A stretch of 64,000 nt of DNA, from contig JBIMKP010000004.1 of NCBI GenBank assembly GCA_051861545.1, positions 62,001 to 126,000 on the forward strand. The letters run 5' to 3'. Below are positions 16,644-25,589 of the stretch, in pieces. Within the stretch, counting starts at the first letter, position 1. Each line of letters opens with the position of its first letter. Position numbers and translations under genes: made by a program. Under the pieces are notes generated by a model that was not told the origin of the DNA, searched no databases, and saw only the letters and a list, made by a program, of their open reading frames with translations. This stretch comes from CAISCU01 sp051861545 (GTDB taxonomy: Bacteria > Bacteroidota > Bacteroidia > UKL13-3).

Positions 16644-18230
16644 TTATCTAAAAATATAAACTACTGTAAATGTGATAACAAGAAGTATTACACTCAAAAT
16701 TCTGTAATTATTGTACCACTTAATTCCTTTCATTTCAATGGTTTCTTCTTTGAAAAGTTGTGGATTCCAGACCAATCCTTTTAATTCTTCTTTTGGTTTT
16801 GCTGGTCCAGTTAATGAAACCAAATAAGTGACACTTAAACAGGCAGCAAAAATCATTGGTGCTTTTAATAAGAATGGAATTCCCGCAGCCCATTCATTTC
16901 CAAGCATTTGAAGTAAAACAAATCCAATTCCGAAGATGAAACCAGTAATTAATCCTGCAAATGCGCCATTTGAAGTTGTTCTCGATGAAAACAATCCTGC
17001 AAGAAAAACCGCAACAACTGGTGGTGAAATCAGAGCCAATACACCTTGCATATAATCCATAAACGATTCTGCTTTAGCTATTTGTGGAGCCCATAATACT
17101 GCAATTACCATAAAGAACATCGTTGCAATTTGTCCGCTTAATACTAATTTTTTGGAGCTGATGGTCGGATTGAATTTTTGTATAATATCCATACTCACCA
17201 ATGTTGATGCAGAGTTTAATGTTGCACTAACAGCTGATGCCATTGCTGCTAAAAATCCCGCAATTGTTAATCCTATTAATCCACTTGGTAGAAATTTAAA
17301 CAACAAAGTTGGATATGCTTCACTACTATCCTTTAAGTTTGGAAGTAGTTGAATTGCAATAATTCCTGGAAATACCAATAAAAATAAAACTGGAATTTTT
17401 AATAATCCCGCAAATAATGCACCTTTTCTTCCTTCATCTATATTCTTGGCGCTCAAGGCTCTTTGAACTATAAATTGATTATTACACCAAAAATAAAATC
17501 CTAATAAAGGAACACCTAAAACCAAACCTAGCCAAGGCATACTCTTATTTGAATTTGGCAATACCAAATGCATCATATGATCTCCTTTTACATTAGCTAA
17601 GGCTTTAATTTCTTCCCAAGAACCGGCATTTTGAAAAACCAAAAATGCTAAAACACAAGCAGAAAATAGAAGAATCAAAGTATTAATAACCTCTGTTTTC
17701 ATAACACTAGACAATCCACCCAAAACAGTATAAGATGCTGCAAATAAAGCCAATGCACCAATTACCAAATAAGGATTTAAATCTCCAGCAATGAATGAAA
17801 TGGTTTTATATCCTGCGTATAAAGTACCCGCAGTATCAATAAATATGTTTCCAATGAGGGTAATTACCGAAAAATAAAAGCGACTTCGGTAATCAAAACG
17901 TTTTTCAAAAAACTCAGGCATAGTATAAATGCCAGTTTTGATATAAAAAGGTAAAATAAAAATACAAAAAATAACCAGCACCACAGAACCCATCCACTCA
18001 TAATTAAAAACTGAAATACCGCCATTATATGCGCCTCCGGTAATGGCAACCAGCGAATTGCTTGAAATATTAGCTGCAAACATCGACAATCCAATAACTG
18101 GCCAAGTCATTGATTTTCCGCCAAGAAAGTATTCTTCTGAACTCGATTTTTTTCCGGATTTAATTCCGTAAATGATAATTCCTGTTACATAAACAAAAAT
18201 TATAATGAGGTCGATTTGTGTAATATTCAT
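16644..18230 (-). CDS. Sodium/solute symporter (SSS family), probable sugar transporter
   Basis: A 528-residue inner-membrane transporter with about 14 hydrophobic helices. It shows SSS features: EEYFLGGKSMTWPVIGLSMF in the first loop, AANISS for the sodium site region, and GGLSSVMKTEVINT in the middle. The family couples sodium entry to uptake of sugars or other solutes. In this cluster it would carry the sugar, released or unmodified, from periplasm to cytoplasm. It ends one base before the invertase-like gene and starts about 120 bases after the receptor gene, with a strong hairpin in between. Substrate specificity (sucrose or fructose) is inferred from neighbours. Confidence 0.9.
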   Translation of the reverse strand: MNITQIDLIIIFVYVTGIIIYGIKSGKKSSSEEYFLGGKSMTWPVIGLSMFAANISSNSLVAITGGAYNGGISVFNYEWMGSVVLVIFCIFILPFYIKTGIYTMPEFFEKRFDYRSRFYFSVITLIGNIFIDTAGTLYAGYKTISFIAGDLNPYLVIGALALFAASYTVLGGLSSVMKTEVINTLILLFSACVLAFLVFQNAGSWEEIKALANVKGDHMMHLVLPNSNKSMPWLGLVLGVPLLGFYFWCNNQFIVQRALSAKNIDEGRKGALFAGLLKIPVLFLLVFPGIIAIQLLPNLKDSSEAYPTLLFKFLPSGLIGLTIAGFLAAMASAVSATLNSASTLVSMDIIQKFNPTISSKKLVLSGQIATMFFMVIAVLWAPQIAKAESFMDYMQGVLALISPPVVAVFLAGLFSSRTTSNGAFAGLITGFIFGIGFVLLQMLGNEWAAGIPFLLKAPMIFAACLSVTYLVSLTGPAKPKEELKGLVWNPQLFKEETIEMKGIKWYNNYRILSVILLVITFTVVYIFR

Positions 18231-18272
18231 ATTTGATTTACTAAGCTAAATTTAAAATCCTTAAATGAAAAC

Positions 18273-18294
18273 CGGGGCCGATAAATCGGCCCCG
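18273..18294 (-). terminator. Strong GC-rich hairpin between receptor and symporter genes
   Basis: CGGGGCCGAT and ATCGGCCCCG form a perfect 10-bp stem, very GC-rich for this genome. It sits in the 117-base gap downstream of the TonB receptor gene and upstream of the symporter gene on the minus strand. The T-run is short (GGTTTTCATTT), so it may act as partial terminator or as an RNA-stabilising element that lets the receptor be made in excess. Confidence 0.7.
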
Positions 18295-18347
18295 ATTTCT
18301 CCCACCAACAAAAACAATTTTACTGTCTTGCAATTAAACAGTGCTTT

Positions 18348-20984
18348 TTAAAAGCTCAATCTTAAAGTAGCAGAAATAGATCTACCCATAATTGATCTTG
18401 CTCTAATAATATTATCTGTGTTTTCGGTAATTGAACCTTCTTCTGATTCTGTAATACCAATGGCATTCAGTAAGTTATTACCATTTAAAGAGAACATTAA
18501 ATTCTTAGTTACTGCAAAATTTGCATAAGCGCCAGTTATTACATAAGCAGGCATTACCAATTTATTATCGTCTTGAGCATAAGATGCTCCAGTTCCAATA
18601 AAGTTCAATCCAACTGAATGTTTACCCATTTTGTAATTAGCAAACAAATTATAAATTACTGGTGATTGTCTTCTTGGTGTTTTGTCTTTGTTAGCACCTG
18701 AAGTGATTTTAGCATTTGTATAAGTCAAACTTCCTCTTAAATCGAAGTTTTTATTAATAGAATAAGTTCCTTCAATTTCTAAACCCATTGATTGATAATC
18801 GTTTTCTATAACTTTTTGAGTTGTAGCTTCATAGCCACCTTGCTCATTAACATTTGCATAAAATCCTGTTACAAATAATCCACCTTTTTTATGTCTTAAT
18901 TTGTAACCAATTTCACCTTGTGAAATTTCATCGTAAGTTGCTCTTGCATCTCCACCAGCTAAAATTGAAGAACTGAATAAAATTCTATCAGCTTTTGCTG
19001 CTGCACCAGTGCTATATCTACCAAAAACTGCACTCGATTCATTTAATTTATAATTTGCACCAACTGAATATGATAAATAGTTATAAGTATAATCAACTGC
19101 TGTAGATGCAGCATAGTTGATTGATGAAACGCTGATTTCATTTGCAGAAATTACACCATCATTATTCATATCAGATGTTGATTGTGATGCACCTGCAAAT
19201 GTTCCTGTTACATGACCAATATCGTATCTCAAGCTAGCATCAACCGATAAATCTTTCATATCGAATGTTGCACCAACAGTTGGAGCAGTGATATCATACT
19301 TCGTATCGTAACTTCTTGTACAACAATTTCCCCAAACTGGAACTCCATAAGCAAATTGTCCATTATGTGTTAATCTAGTTGCACCAGTATCGATATTTAA
19401 CAATCTTCCACCATCACCATTTACATCCATTAAGTATGAATTCCACAACCAAGTCATTGAAACTGTTTGGTTTGATTTGTATAAACCTACATTGATATTA
19501 ATATTATCGTTTACTTTCTTTTTGATTTTGAAATCGTTAACAAACAAATTGAAGTTTCTTAATTCAGTATCAAATAAGTGAACCAACATTGCTTTATCAC
19601 CTGTAAATGCAGCACCATTATCAGCATAAGTTAAAGTAGGATTATTTAATGTCCATCCCATTGCGCCTTGTAATGCAGTTAATTGAGAAGCAGTTGAACC
19701 AACACTAGCAGGAAATGGAGCTATGAAGTTTCCATTATTAATAGAAAAACGACCACGGTTTTCTAATGACCAACCTTCACCTAAATCGAAATTAAATTCA
19801 GCACCAATTGCTTTTGAAACTGGGTGCATTCCATCAGAAATATCAGCTCTTCTTAATTCACCGCTGTTTCCATATCCAACGCTTTGTTGTAAAAATGGTG
19901 AATGTAATGTTCCTCTTAAAGCATCGAAGGTAGAAAGTGATTTGTAAACAGGATCTGCATTTGTTCCAGAAACTTGAATTGGCATTGGCATATAAGCAGC
20001 AGCTCTGTCATTTAAAAACTTCATGTATAAACGAGCATATCCTTTGCTGAATTTCTTAGTTAAACTTGCTTTAATTTGTCCGCCATTGTTAGCATTATAA
20101 CCCGCAGTTCTAACACCTTCGCCAGTTCTATAGAAACCACCAATATGAAAACTTAAATCTTTGCTAATTGGACTTCCATAATCGAAATCTGTTCTGAAGC
20201 TTTGGTAATCTAAACCTAAAGTATTAGCAACACTTCCACCCTCTACTTCACCAGTTTTGCTGATAAAGTTAATGATACCAGCTGGAGAATTGCTCGACAT
20301 TGTTGATGCAGAACCTCCACGAATTGCCTCGATTCTAGAAATACTTTGGTCGGCTCTTAAAAAAATATCTGAAGTAGCAAAAGCCATATCACCAAATTGT
20401 AATACAGGTAATCCATCTTCTTGTAATTGAAGGTATTTTGAACCTCCAGATGAAATTGGAACACCACGAACTGTGATATTTGTGTTTCCATCTCCAGCAG
20501 AAGCTTCAGAACGAATACCAGGAATAGCTCTAAAAATTTCAGCCGTTGTTCTTGGTGCGGCTTGATTAATGTTTTCAGCTCTTAAGGTTGAAATCGAAAC
20601 ACTCGATTCAAGTTTTGATTTAGGATTTGTTACCCCAGTTACGACCATTTCTTTCAAACCCATTTGGTCTTGTTTTAAAGAAAAGTTTTGAGTGAAATTT
20701 TCACCACTAAAAGCAATTGTAGCTTTTGCTTTTTCATAACCAACCATAGTTGCAACAACTACAGCTTCTTCCATTCCTGAAGCATCAAAACTTAATTTGT
20801 AGTTTCCTTTTTCATCACACATGTTTCCAATTTGTGTTCCAGAAATCATTACCACAGCACCAGGCATTGGTGCATTGGTTTCATCCAATACTTGGCCCTT
20901 AATTGTCTTTGTTTGAGCCATTGAAATTAGTGATGCTAAACTAAAGCCTAGACTTAACATCAATTTCATGTAATTTTTTCTCAT
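18348..20984 (-). CDS. TonB-dependent outer-membrane receptor
   Basis: An 878-residue receptor with signal peptide (MLSLGFSLASLISM, cleavage near MAQ), an N-terminal carboxypeptidase-like domain (TIKGQVLDETNAPMPGAVV), a plug domain (PRTTAEIFRAIPGIRSE, NITVRGVP), and a long beta-barrel ending in the aromatic strand SISATLRLSF. It imports a substrate through the outer membrane with energy from TonB/ExbBD, which are not in this window. No SusD-like lipoprotein follows, so it is not a classic SusCD pair but resembles single-receptor systems for small sugars. The neighbours point to a sucrose-like substrate. A LacI-type palindrome lies about 80 bases upstream, so it is probably repressed by the nearby LacI protein. 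Confidence 0.93.
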   Translation of the reverse strand: MRKNYMKLMLSLGFSLASLISMAQTKTIKGQVLDETNAPMPGAVVMISGTQIGNMCDEKGNYKLSFDASGMEEAVVVATMVGYEKAKATIAFSGENFTQNFSLKQDQMGLKEMVVTGVTNPKSKLESSVSISTLRAENINQAAPRTTAEIFRAIPGIRSEASAGDGNTNITVRGVPISSGGSKYLQLQEDGLPVLQFGDMAFATSDIFLRADQSISRIEAIRGGSASTMSSNSPAGIINFISKTGEVEGGSVANTLGLDYQSFRTDFDYGSPISKDLSFHIGGFYRTGEGVRTAGYNANNGGQIKASLTKKFSKGYARLYMKFLNDRAAAYMPMPIQVSGTNADPVYKSLSTFDALRGTLHSPFLQQSVGYGNSGELRRADISDGMHPVSKAIGAEFNFDLGEGWSLENRGRFSINNGNFIAPFPASVGSTASQLTALQGAMGWTLNNPTLTYADNGAAFTGDKAMLVHLFDTELRNFNLFVNDFKIKKKVNDNININVGLYKSNQTVSMTWLWNSYLMDVNGDGGRLLNIDTGATRLTHNGQFAYGVPVWGNCCTRSYDTKYDITAPTVGATFDMKDLSVDASLRYDIGHVTGTFAGASQSTSDMNNDGVISANEISVSSINYAASTAVDYTYNYLSYSVGANYKLNESSAVFGRYSTGAAAKADRILFSSSILAGGDARATYDEISQGEIGYKLRHKKGGLFVTGFYANVNEQGGYEATTQKVIENDYQSMGLEIEGTYSINKNFDLRGSLTYTNAKITSGANKDKTPRRQSPVIYNLFANYKMGKHSVGLNFIGTGASYAQDDNKLVMPAYVITGAYANFAVTKNLMFSLNGNNLLNAIGITESEEGSITENTDNIIRARSIMGRSISATLRLSF

Positions 20985-21030
20985 ATAATATTTGATTAGG
21001 TGAATCGAAGTTATCAGACCACACTATGAC

Positions 21031-21044
21031 TTGTTCCGCAACAA
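21031..21044. promoter_or_regulatory. Inverted repeat upstream of the TonB receptor
   Basis: TTGTT-CCGC-AACAA is a 5-bp perfect inverted repeat 47 bases upstream of the receptor start. It shares the TTGTT/AACAA arms with the flank of the palindrome at 21063. It could be a second regulator site. Confidence 0.35.
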
Positions 21045-21062
21045 ACTCCGCAAACCATTGCG

Positions 21063-21072
21063 CAAACGTTTG
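21063..21072. promoter_or_regulatory. Candidate LacI-family operator
   Basis: CAAACGTTTG is a perfect 10-bp palindrome with the central CG that most LacI-family operators have. It lies 79 bases upstream of the TonB receptor start and within 600 bases of a lacI-type gene. The same palindrome was not seen in front of the cupin or lacI genes. Confidence 0.55.
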
Positions 21073-21173
21073 TTGTGGATAAGTTTGGACTAAAACCAAT
21101 TCAAAATCAGCATAAAAGAGAAGAAAAAATGCAAATTGAATTCTAAAAGCTGCAATTAAATTGATGCAAAAAT

Positions 21174-21536
21174 CTAGATTTCTCTGTTAACGCTTTCTAT
21201 GCTAAAAGCAGGTATACAAACACTCCAATAATTAGCTGGTTCTTCAAAAGGATTTGAATATTTTATCCTTGCTCCAGCCTTGATTAATAAGGTTTCTCCA
21301 GCATTAAGTATTACTTCTTCCCCATCTATTTCAATTAGTTTTTTACCGCTAATCATTATTGTAACTTCATCAAATGTGGGTGTTTGATGCGGTTCCGACC
21401 ATCCATTTGGGGCAATCATGTGGGCAATACTAAATTTCGAATCGCCACTGCTAGCCAAGCCAAAATGTTCTTCAATGGTTTTTCCATCGTTGGTTGGTAC
21501 TACAAATGGATTTTGTTGTAGGATATATTTTTTCAT
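21174..21536 (-). CDS. Small cupin-domain protein
   Basis: A 120-residue single-domain cupin. The beta-barrel motifs are present in shortened form: EPHQTPTFDEVTIMISG (first cupin motif, one His and acidic ligands) and LNAGETLLIKAGARIKYSNP (second motif). The His residue that normally ends motif 2 is not evident, so metal binding may be altered. The chosen start is the Met before KKYILQQNPF; an upstream Met at 21575 would add a basic, low-complexity extension. It lies between the TonB receptor gene and the divergent lacI gene and is probably part of the sugar locus, perhaps as a sugar-binding sensor or isomerase-like enzyme. Function not known. Confidence 0.78.
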   Translation of the reverse strand: MKKYILQQNPFVVPTNDGKTIEEHFGLASSGDSKFSIAHMIAPNGWSEPHQTPTFDEVTIMISGKKLIEIDGEEVILNAGETLLIKAGARIKYSNPFEEPANYWSVCIPAFSIESVNREI

Positions 21537-21620
21537 CTTGTTTTTTTTATTTCCAAATAACATTAAAAAATACAATTAGTTGCCAAATCCCATGAATTAA
21601 TATTCTTGCTCCAACATTTG

Positions 21621-21628
21621 TAGGTTTG
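21621..21628 (+). promoter_or_regulatory. -7 promoter element of lacI (TAGGTTTG)
   Basis: TAGGTTTG is an exact TAnnTTTG match, 38 bases before the chosen LacI start at 21667. The expected transcription start near 21635 would leave an alternative ATG at 21631 without a leader, which supports the later start. Confidence 0.5.
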
Positions 21629-21666
21629 GAATGTATCAATTGAATTTATATATTGTATTTAAATCC

Positions 21667-22710
21667 ATGAATAGAGTTACCATTAAGGACATAGCCAGAT
21701 ACCTCAATATCAACCCATCAACAGTATCTAGGGCATTACGAAACCATCCTGATGTGAGCGCAAAAGTTAAGGAATCGGTGGTTCAATTAGCAGATAAACT
21801 AGGTTATAAACCCAATTTTGCTGCCATCAATTTAAGAAAAGGAAAAAGCGGTACTATAGGATTAATTATCCCTGAAATTGCTAATTATTTCTTTCCAAAT
21901 GTTGTAAAAGCAGTTGAAGAAATTGTTCATGAAAGTGGTTACAATTTATTGATTCTACAATCGAATGATAGTTTAGATAGAGAAATTCAAAACGCTGAAA
22001 TCTGCGCCAGACTTGGTGTTGAAGGAATTTTAATTTCTTTAACAAAAGAAAGTTCAGACATTGAGCATTTTCAGGAACTCATGTATAATGGCACTCCTAT
22101 TGTATTTTTCGATAAAATTATTCATGATACAGTTGCATATAAAGTTACAATTCCTGGAGAGCAAGCTGCTTATGATGCGGTGAATTTTTTATTGAGTAAA
22201 AACAAAAATGCCAAACGTATTGCTGGTATTTTAGGTGATGAACGCCTTTCAATTACACAAGACAGATTGAGTGGTTTTAATAGGGCTTTGCGCGAACATC
22301 AAGTAAAAGCTAGTCCAGGCCAAGTTCATTATGCCCATAATTCGTTTGAAGCTGGTGAAATTTTTGAAGAACTTTGGTCGAATCCAAAACGTCCAGATTG
22401 TATGTTTTTAATGAGTGATGAAATTTTGGAAGGTGTAATGAAAAAGGTTTATAAAATGAAACTGAACCTTCCTCATGAAATGAAAATAATTTGTATGAGT
22501 GATGGCTTTCTTCCAACCTTATACAATTTCGACTTCCCTTATATAAAAACTTCGGGTTTTGATTTAGGTAAAGCAGCGGCTGAGTTATTATTCAAACTTA
22601 TGAACAATAAGCCAATGTCGACACAAACCTATTTTATTGAAACTCCCTTGGTTGATCCAGATTATATCGCACCTTTAAGAATGAGTTTAGATGCAAGCAA
22701 CAAATCATGA
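21667..22710 (+). CDS. LacI-family transcriptional regulator
   Basis: A 347-residue regulator. The N-terminal helix-turn-helix reads VTIKDIARYLNINPSTVSRA with the hinge region RKGKSGTIGLIIPEI, followed by the periplasmic-binding-protein-like sugar domain (residues about 60-340). Such proteins bind palindromic operators with a central CG and release them on binding a sugar. It diverges from the cupin gene and sits at the end of the TonB receptor/symporter/invertase/fructokinase cluster, whose receptor gene has a matching palindrome. The 3' end overlaps the start of a membrane-protein gene by 20 bases, so it is also translationally coupled to the molybdenum-cofactor-like genes downstream. Confidence 0.92.
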   Translation: MNRVTIKDIARYLNINPSTVSRALRNHPDVSAKVKESVVQLADKLGYKPNFAAINLRKGKSGTIGLIIPEIANYFFPNVVKAVEEIVHESGYNLLILQSNDSLDREIQNAEICARLGVEGILISLTKESSDIEHFQELMYNGTPIVFFDKIIHDTVAYKVTIPGEQAAYDAVNFLLSKNKNAKRIAGILGDERLSITQDRLSGFNRALREHQVKASPGQVHYAHNSFEAGEIFEELWSNPKRPDCMFLMSDEILEGVMKKVYKMKLNLPHEMKIICMSDGFLPTLYNFDFPYIKTSGFDLGKAAAELLFKLMNNKPMSTQTYFIETPLVDPDYIAPLRMSLDASNKS

Positions 22711-23701
22711 TTCAATTTATAGAATTGCTGCAATCTGGGCTTTTGCAGAATCTGGTTTAGGCGGATTAATGCATGCATTTAAAATTCCTTTTACTGGAAT
22801 TTTTATTGGTGGAATGGCGGTGATTATGTTAATACTTTTAGCTCATCAAACTTCAAGTAAAAACATTATTCAAATGACACTTTTGGTAATGTTAGTAAAG
22901 CTAATTGCTAGTCCACAAGCCCCTGCTCCTGCTTATTTAGCCGTTGCTTTTCAAGGATTTTCTGCTGCTTTAATTTTTGGAATCATTCCTCATAAAAAAA
23001 TTGCAAGTCTTTTATTTTCTGTATTAGCAATGATGGAATCGGCTTTGCAAAAAATCATCATTACAACCCTTATTTATGGAAAAGCTTTTTGGGAATCAAT
23101 AGATATGTTTTCTCAATCTGTACTTAAAGATATGGGAACATTCTCTGACTTTGAGTTAAGCTGGTGGCTAATTGCAAGCTATTGCGGCATTTATTTTGTT
23201 TGGGGATTTTTTCTTGGTTTTTGGGGATTATCGATTCAAAAAAGAAAAGAACAAATGGGCGTTCATCTTTCTAATTTTATAAAAGAAAATCAAATTGAAC
23301 TACCTACTGAACTCGAATCAAAACATAAAAAACACAAAAACATTTTGCCTTTTATTTCAATTGGGATAATCATTGGAATGATGTCTATTTTTTATTTTAT
23401 GGGATTTAAAAGTAAAGAGATTGTTTGGGTTTTAATGAGAAGTTTATTTGCTTTACTTTTTATGATTTTCGTATTAAATCCAATCATTAAATTCTATTTA
23501 AAAAGATGGTCAGAAAAGCAATCAGATAAAAGAAAAAAAGAAATTGACTTGGTATTAGGGCAATTGCCTTTTATTAAAGAAAATTGGTATTTATCGAAAG
23601 AAATTACACGAATTTCAAATATTGGAAACAGAAGTATTTTTAGAACACTAGAAACTTTTATTTTTTTGAGTTTATCTAATTATGATTCCAGCAGAAAATA
23701 G
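22691..23701 (+). CDS. Unrecognised integral membrane protein beside NTPase-MobA and fdhD
   Basis: A 336-residue protein I cannot assign to a named family. Residues 10-180 contain about six hydrophobic helices, with a small loop SPQAPAPAYLAVAFQG, a layout reminiscent of the six-helix substrate-binding subunits of ECF vitamin transporters. After a basic, charged stretch (about 185-220, KHKKHKN) come two further helices and a charged C-terminal region (KRWSEKQSDKRKKE). It overlaps the LacI gene by 20 bases and the NTPase-MobA gene by 20 bases, so it must be translated together with them. A transport role linked to molybdenum cofactor or its precursor is only inferred from the neighbours. Confidence 0.7.
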   Translation: MQATNHDSIYRIAAIWAFAESGLGGLMHAFKIPFTGIFIGGMAVIMLILLAHQTSSKNIIQMTLLVMLVKLIASPQAPAPAYLAVAFQGFSAALIFGIIPHKKIASLLFSVLAMMESALQKIIITTLIYGKAFWESIDMFSQSVLKDMGTFSDFELSWWLIASYCGIYFVWGFFLGFWGLSIQKRKEQMGVHLSNFIKENQIELPTELESKHKKHKNILPFISIGIIIGMMSIFYFMGFKSKEIVWVLMRSLFALLFMIFVLNPIIKFYLKRWSEKQSDKRKKEIDLVLGQLPFIKENWYLSKEITRISNIGNRSIFRTLETFIFLSLSNYDSSRK

Positions 23702-24749
23702 AATTATTATTTTAAGTGATGATATAAGAACTGGAAAATCAATTGCTTTATCCAATTGGCTGAAAAACATCCGTTCTAAGGGTGGATTTCTAACGCCAGA
23801 TATTGATAATAAAAGGAAGTTACTGAGTCTAAATACAGGAATTTATCACAATTTTGAAGTTGAAGAAACAGCAGTTGATAAGGTCTCAATTGGCCGTTTT
23901 CATTTTTCAAAAAAGGTTATGGATGATGCTGCTGAGGAAGTATTATACATTATTGATAAAGGCGTTCAGTATTTAATAATTGATGAAATTGGTAGACTTG
24001 AAATTGAATCAAATTTGGGCTTCTTCCCTATTTTAAATGAGCTAATTTCAAGTTATCAAAAACCAGGATTGGGTTATTTAATATTAGTAATTCGACAATC
24101 ACTTTTACAAAAAGGAATTGAAAAATTTCATCTTCAAAATGCCAAAATATTAAACTTAAATGAGTTTAATTCTGCCATTCAAAGCCAAGGTTTAGTTTTA
24201 GCTGGTGGAGAATCTAGTCGTATGGGAATCTCAAAAGGTTTAATTAATTACCACGGGCTTAATCAACAAGATTTTTTATACAAAGAATTATCAAAACATT
24301 GTGAAAAGGTATACTTGAGTTTGAAACAAAATACTTTTGAAAACAATCCTAGTAATTTACCAAGCATAATCGATAATCCTCTATTTGCTGATAAAGGCCC
24401 AATGTCGGCTTTGATTAGTGCTATACTAGAAAATCCATTAGCTAATTGGTATGTTTTAGCCTGCGATTATCCCTATTTAAAATGCAGAGATATTGAGTTT
24501 TTATACAAGTTTTTTATTAATTCTGAAGCAAGTGTTTGTTTTGGAAAAGATAAAACATACGAGCCTTTATTGGCAATTTATCACAACAATGATTTTAATA
24601 CTTTATGGAAAATGTTTAGTAAAGGAAATGAATCATTAAAGAAATTTCAAGATACTATAAAACCTAAAGTTTTAATGCCAATTCATGATGATATTTTAAT
24701 AAGTGTGGATACCCCAGAACAAATGAATGAAGCTAAATTGAAATTATGA
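23682..24749 (+). CDS. Fusion of a THEP1-like NTPase and MobA-like guanylyltransferase
   Basis: A 355-residue two-domain protein. Residues 1-165 are a nucleoside-triphosphatase of the THEP1/NTPase_1 type with a P-loop IRTGKS (preceding Gly replaced by Asp) and Walker B YLIIDEIGRLE. Residues 169-355 are a MobA-like nucleotidyltransferase: GLVLAGGESSRMG nucleotide loop and LACDYPYL metal-binding region. MobA attaches GMP to molybdopterin to form the bis-MGD cofactor. The same operon contains fdhD, which supplies sulfur to formate-dehydrogenase molybdenum cofactor, so the guanylyltransferase role is likely. The role of the NTPase half is unknown; such NTPases have been noted near molybdenum genes. 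Overlaps its neighbours by 20 and 4 bases. Confidence 0.82.
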   Translation: MIPAENRIIILSDDIRTGKSIALSNWLKNIRSKGGFLTPDIDNKRKLLSLNTGIYHNFEVEETAVDKVSIGRFHFSKKVMDDAAEEVLYIIDKGVQYLIIDEIGRLEIESNLGFFPILNELISSYQKPGLGYLILVIRQSLLQKGIEKFHLQNAKILNLNEFNSAIQSQGLVLAGGESSRMGISKGLINYHGLNQQDFLYKELSKHCEKVYLSLKQNTFENNPSNLPSIIDNPLFADKGPMSALISAILENPLANWYVLACDYPYLKCRDIEFLYKFFINSEASVCFGKDKTYEPLLAIYHNNDFNTLWKMFSKGNESLKKFQDTIKPKVLMPIHDDILISVDTPEQMNEAKLKL

Positions 24750-25579
24750 AAAACAGTGGTGTTAAAGTTTTTTCGATTAAATCGTATAAAGAGCAAAATG
24801 CTGATAGTAAAGATGACTTATTAGTTGTTGAAGAGCCTTTAGAGATAAGACTAAGATATGGCTTAATTAACGATAGAAAAGAAATGAACTTGGCTATTAC
24901 TATGCGCACGCCAGGCCACGACTTTGAATTGGTTCGAGGTTTTTTGTTTAGTGAAGGAATTATTCATAAAGTAAATGACATTATCAGTATTAAATATTGT
25001 ATAAATACCAAAGAGGAAGAAGAAAATAATATTGTTAAAGTTGAACTTTCTGAAACTGTATTATTGGATGAAAAGTTATTTAAAAGAAATTTTTATATTA
25101 GTTCTAGTTGCGGTGTTTGCGGGAAATCAAGTATAGAATCTGTAATGGATTCTTGTAATATAAAAGTTGATTCTAATACCAAATTTAAAGCTTCTACCCT
25201 CTTATTATTGCCTGATGCATTAAGGAATGAACAAATAAGTTTTAAATATACTGGAGGCTTACATGCATCAGCTTTATTTGATGAAAATGCGAAGATTATT
25301 TTATTAAGGGAAGATGTAGGTAGGCATAATGCATTAGACAAAGTTATTGGAGCTAGTTTAGGGAATTCTTTAATAAATTATGGCTTAATTTTAAGTGGTC
25401 GCATTAGCTTCGAACTTATGCAGAAAGCGGCCATGGCGGGAATTCAATTGGTTTGTGCAATTGGAGCTCCATCGAGCTTAGCAGTCGAAATGGCCAAAGA
25501 GTTTAATATCACATTAATTGGTTTTCTTAAATCAGATAGAATGAATATTTATGCTGGAGAAGAACGAATTATCTATTAA
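24746..25579 (+). CDS. fdhD: Formate dehydrogenase accessory sulfurtransferase FdhD
   Basis: A 277-residue FdhD-family protein. It has RTPGHDFELVRGFLFSEG, the catalytic sulfur-carrying Cys pair SSCGVCG (Cys122 and Cys125), and GGLHASALF followed by REDVGRHNALDK, all hallmarks. FdhD passes sulfur from a cysteine desulfurase to the molybdenum cofactor of formate dehydrogenase in the cytoplasm. Its start overlaps the NTPase-MobA gene by four bases (ATGA). No formate dehydrogenase or other molybdoenzyme gene is visible in the window. The gene is followed directly by the repeat array of the Y1 transposase. Confidence 0.93.
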   Translation: MKNSGVKVFSIKSYKEQNADSKDDLLVVEEPLEIRLRYGLINDRKEMNLAITMRTPGHDFELVRGFLFSEGIIHKVNDIISIKYCINTKEEEENNIVKVELSETVLLDEKLFKRNFYISSSCGVCGKSSIESVMDSCNIKVDSNTKFKASTLLLLPDALRNEQISFKYTGGLHASALFDENAKIILLREDVGRHNALDKVIGASLGNSLINYGLILSGRISFELMQKAAMAGIQLVCAIGAPSSLAVEMAKEFNITLIGFLKSDRMNIYAGEERIIY

Positions 25580-25589
25580 GAAAAAAGCA

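Noticed and set aside
22691..23701. Calling the membrane protein an ECF transporter S component
   Set aside because: Only the number and layout of helices suggest it; no conserved Ala-rich coupling motif or partner ATPase was seen, so it is left unassigned.
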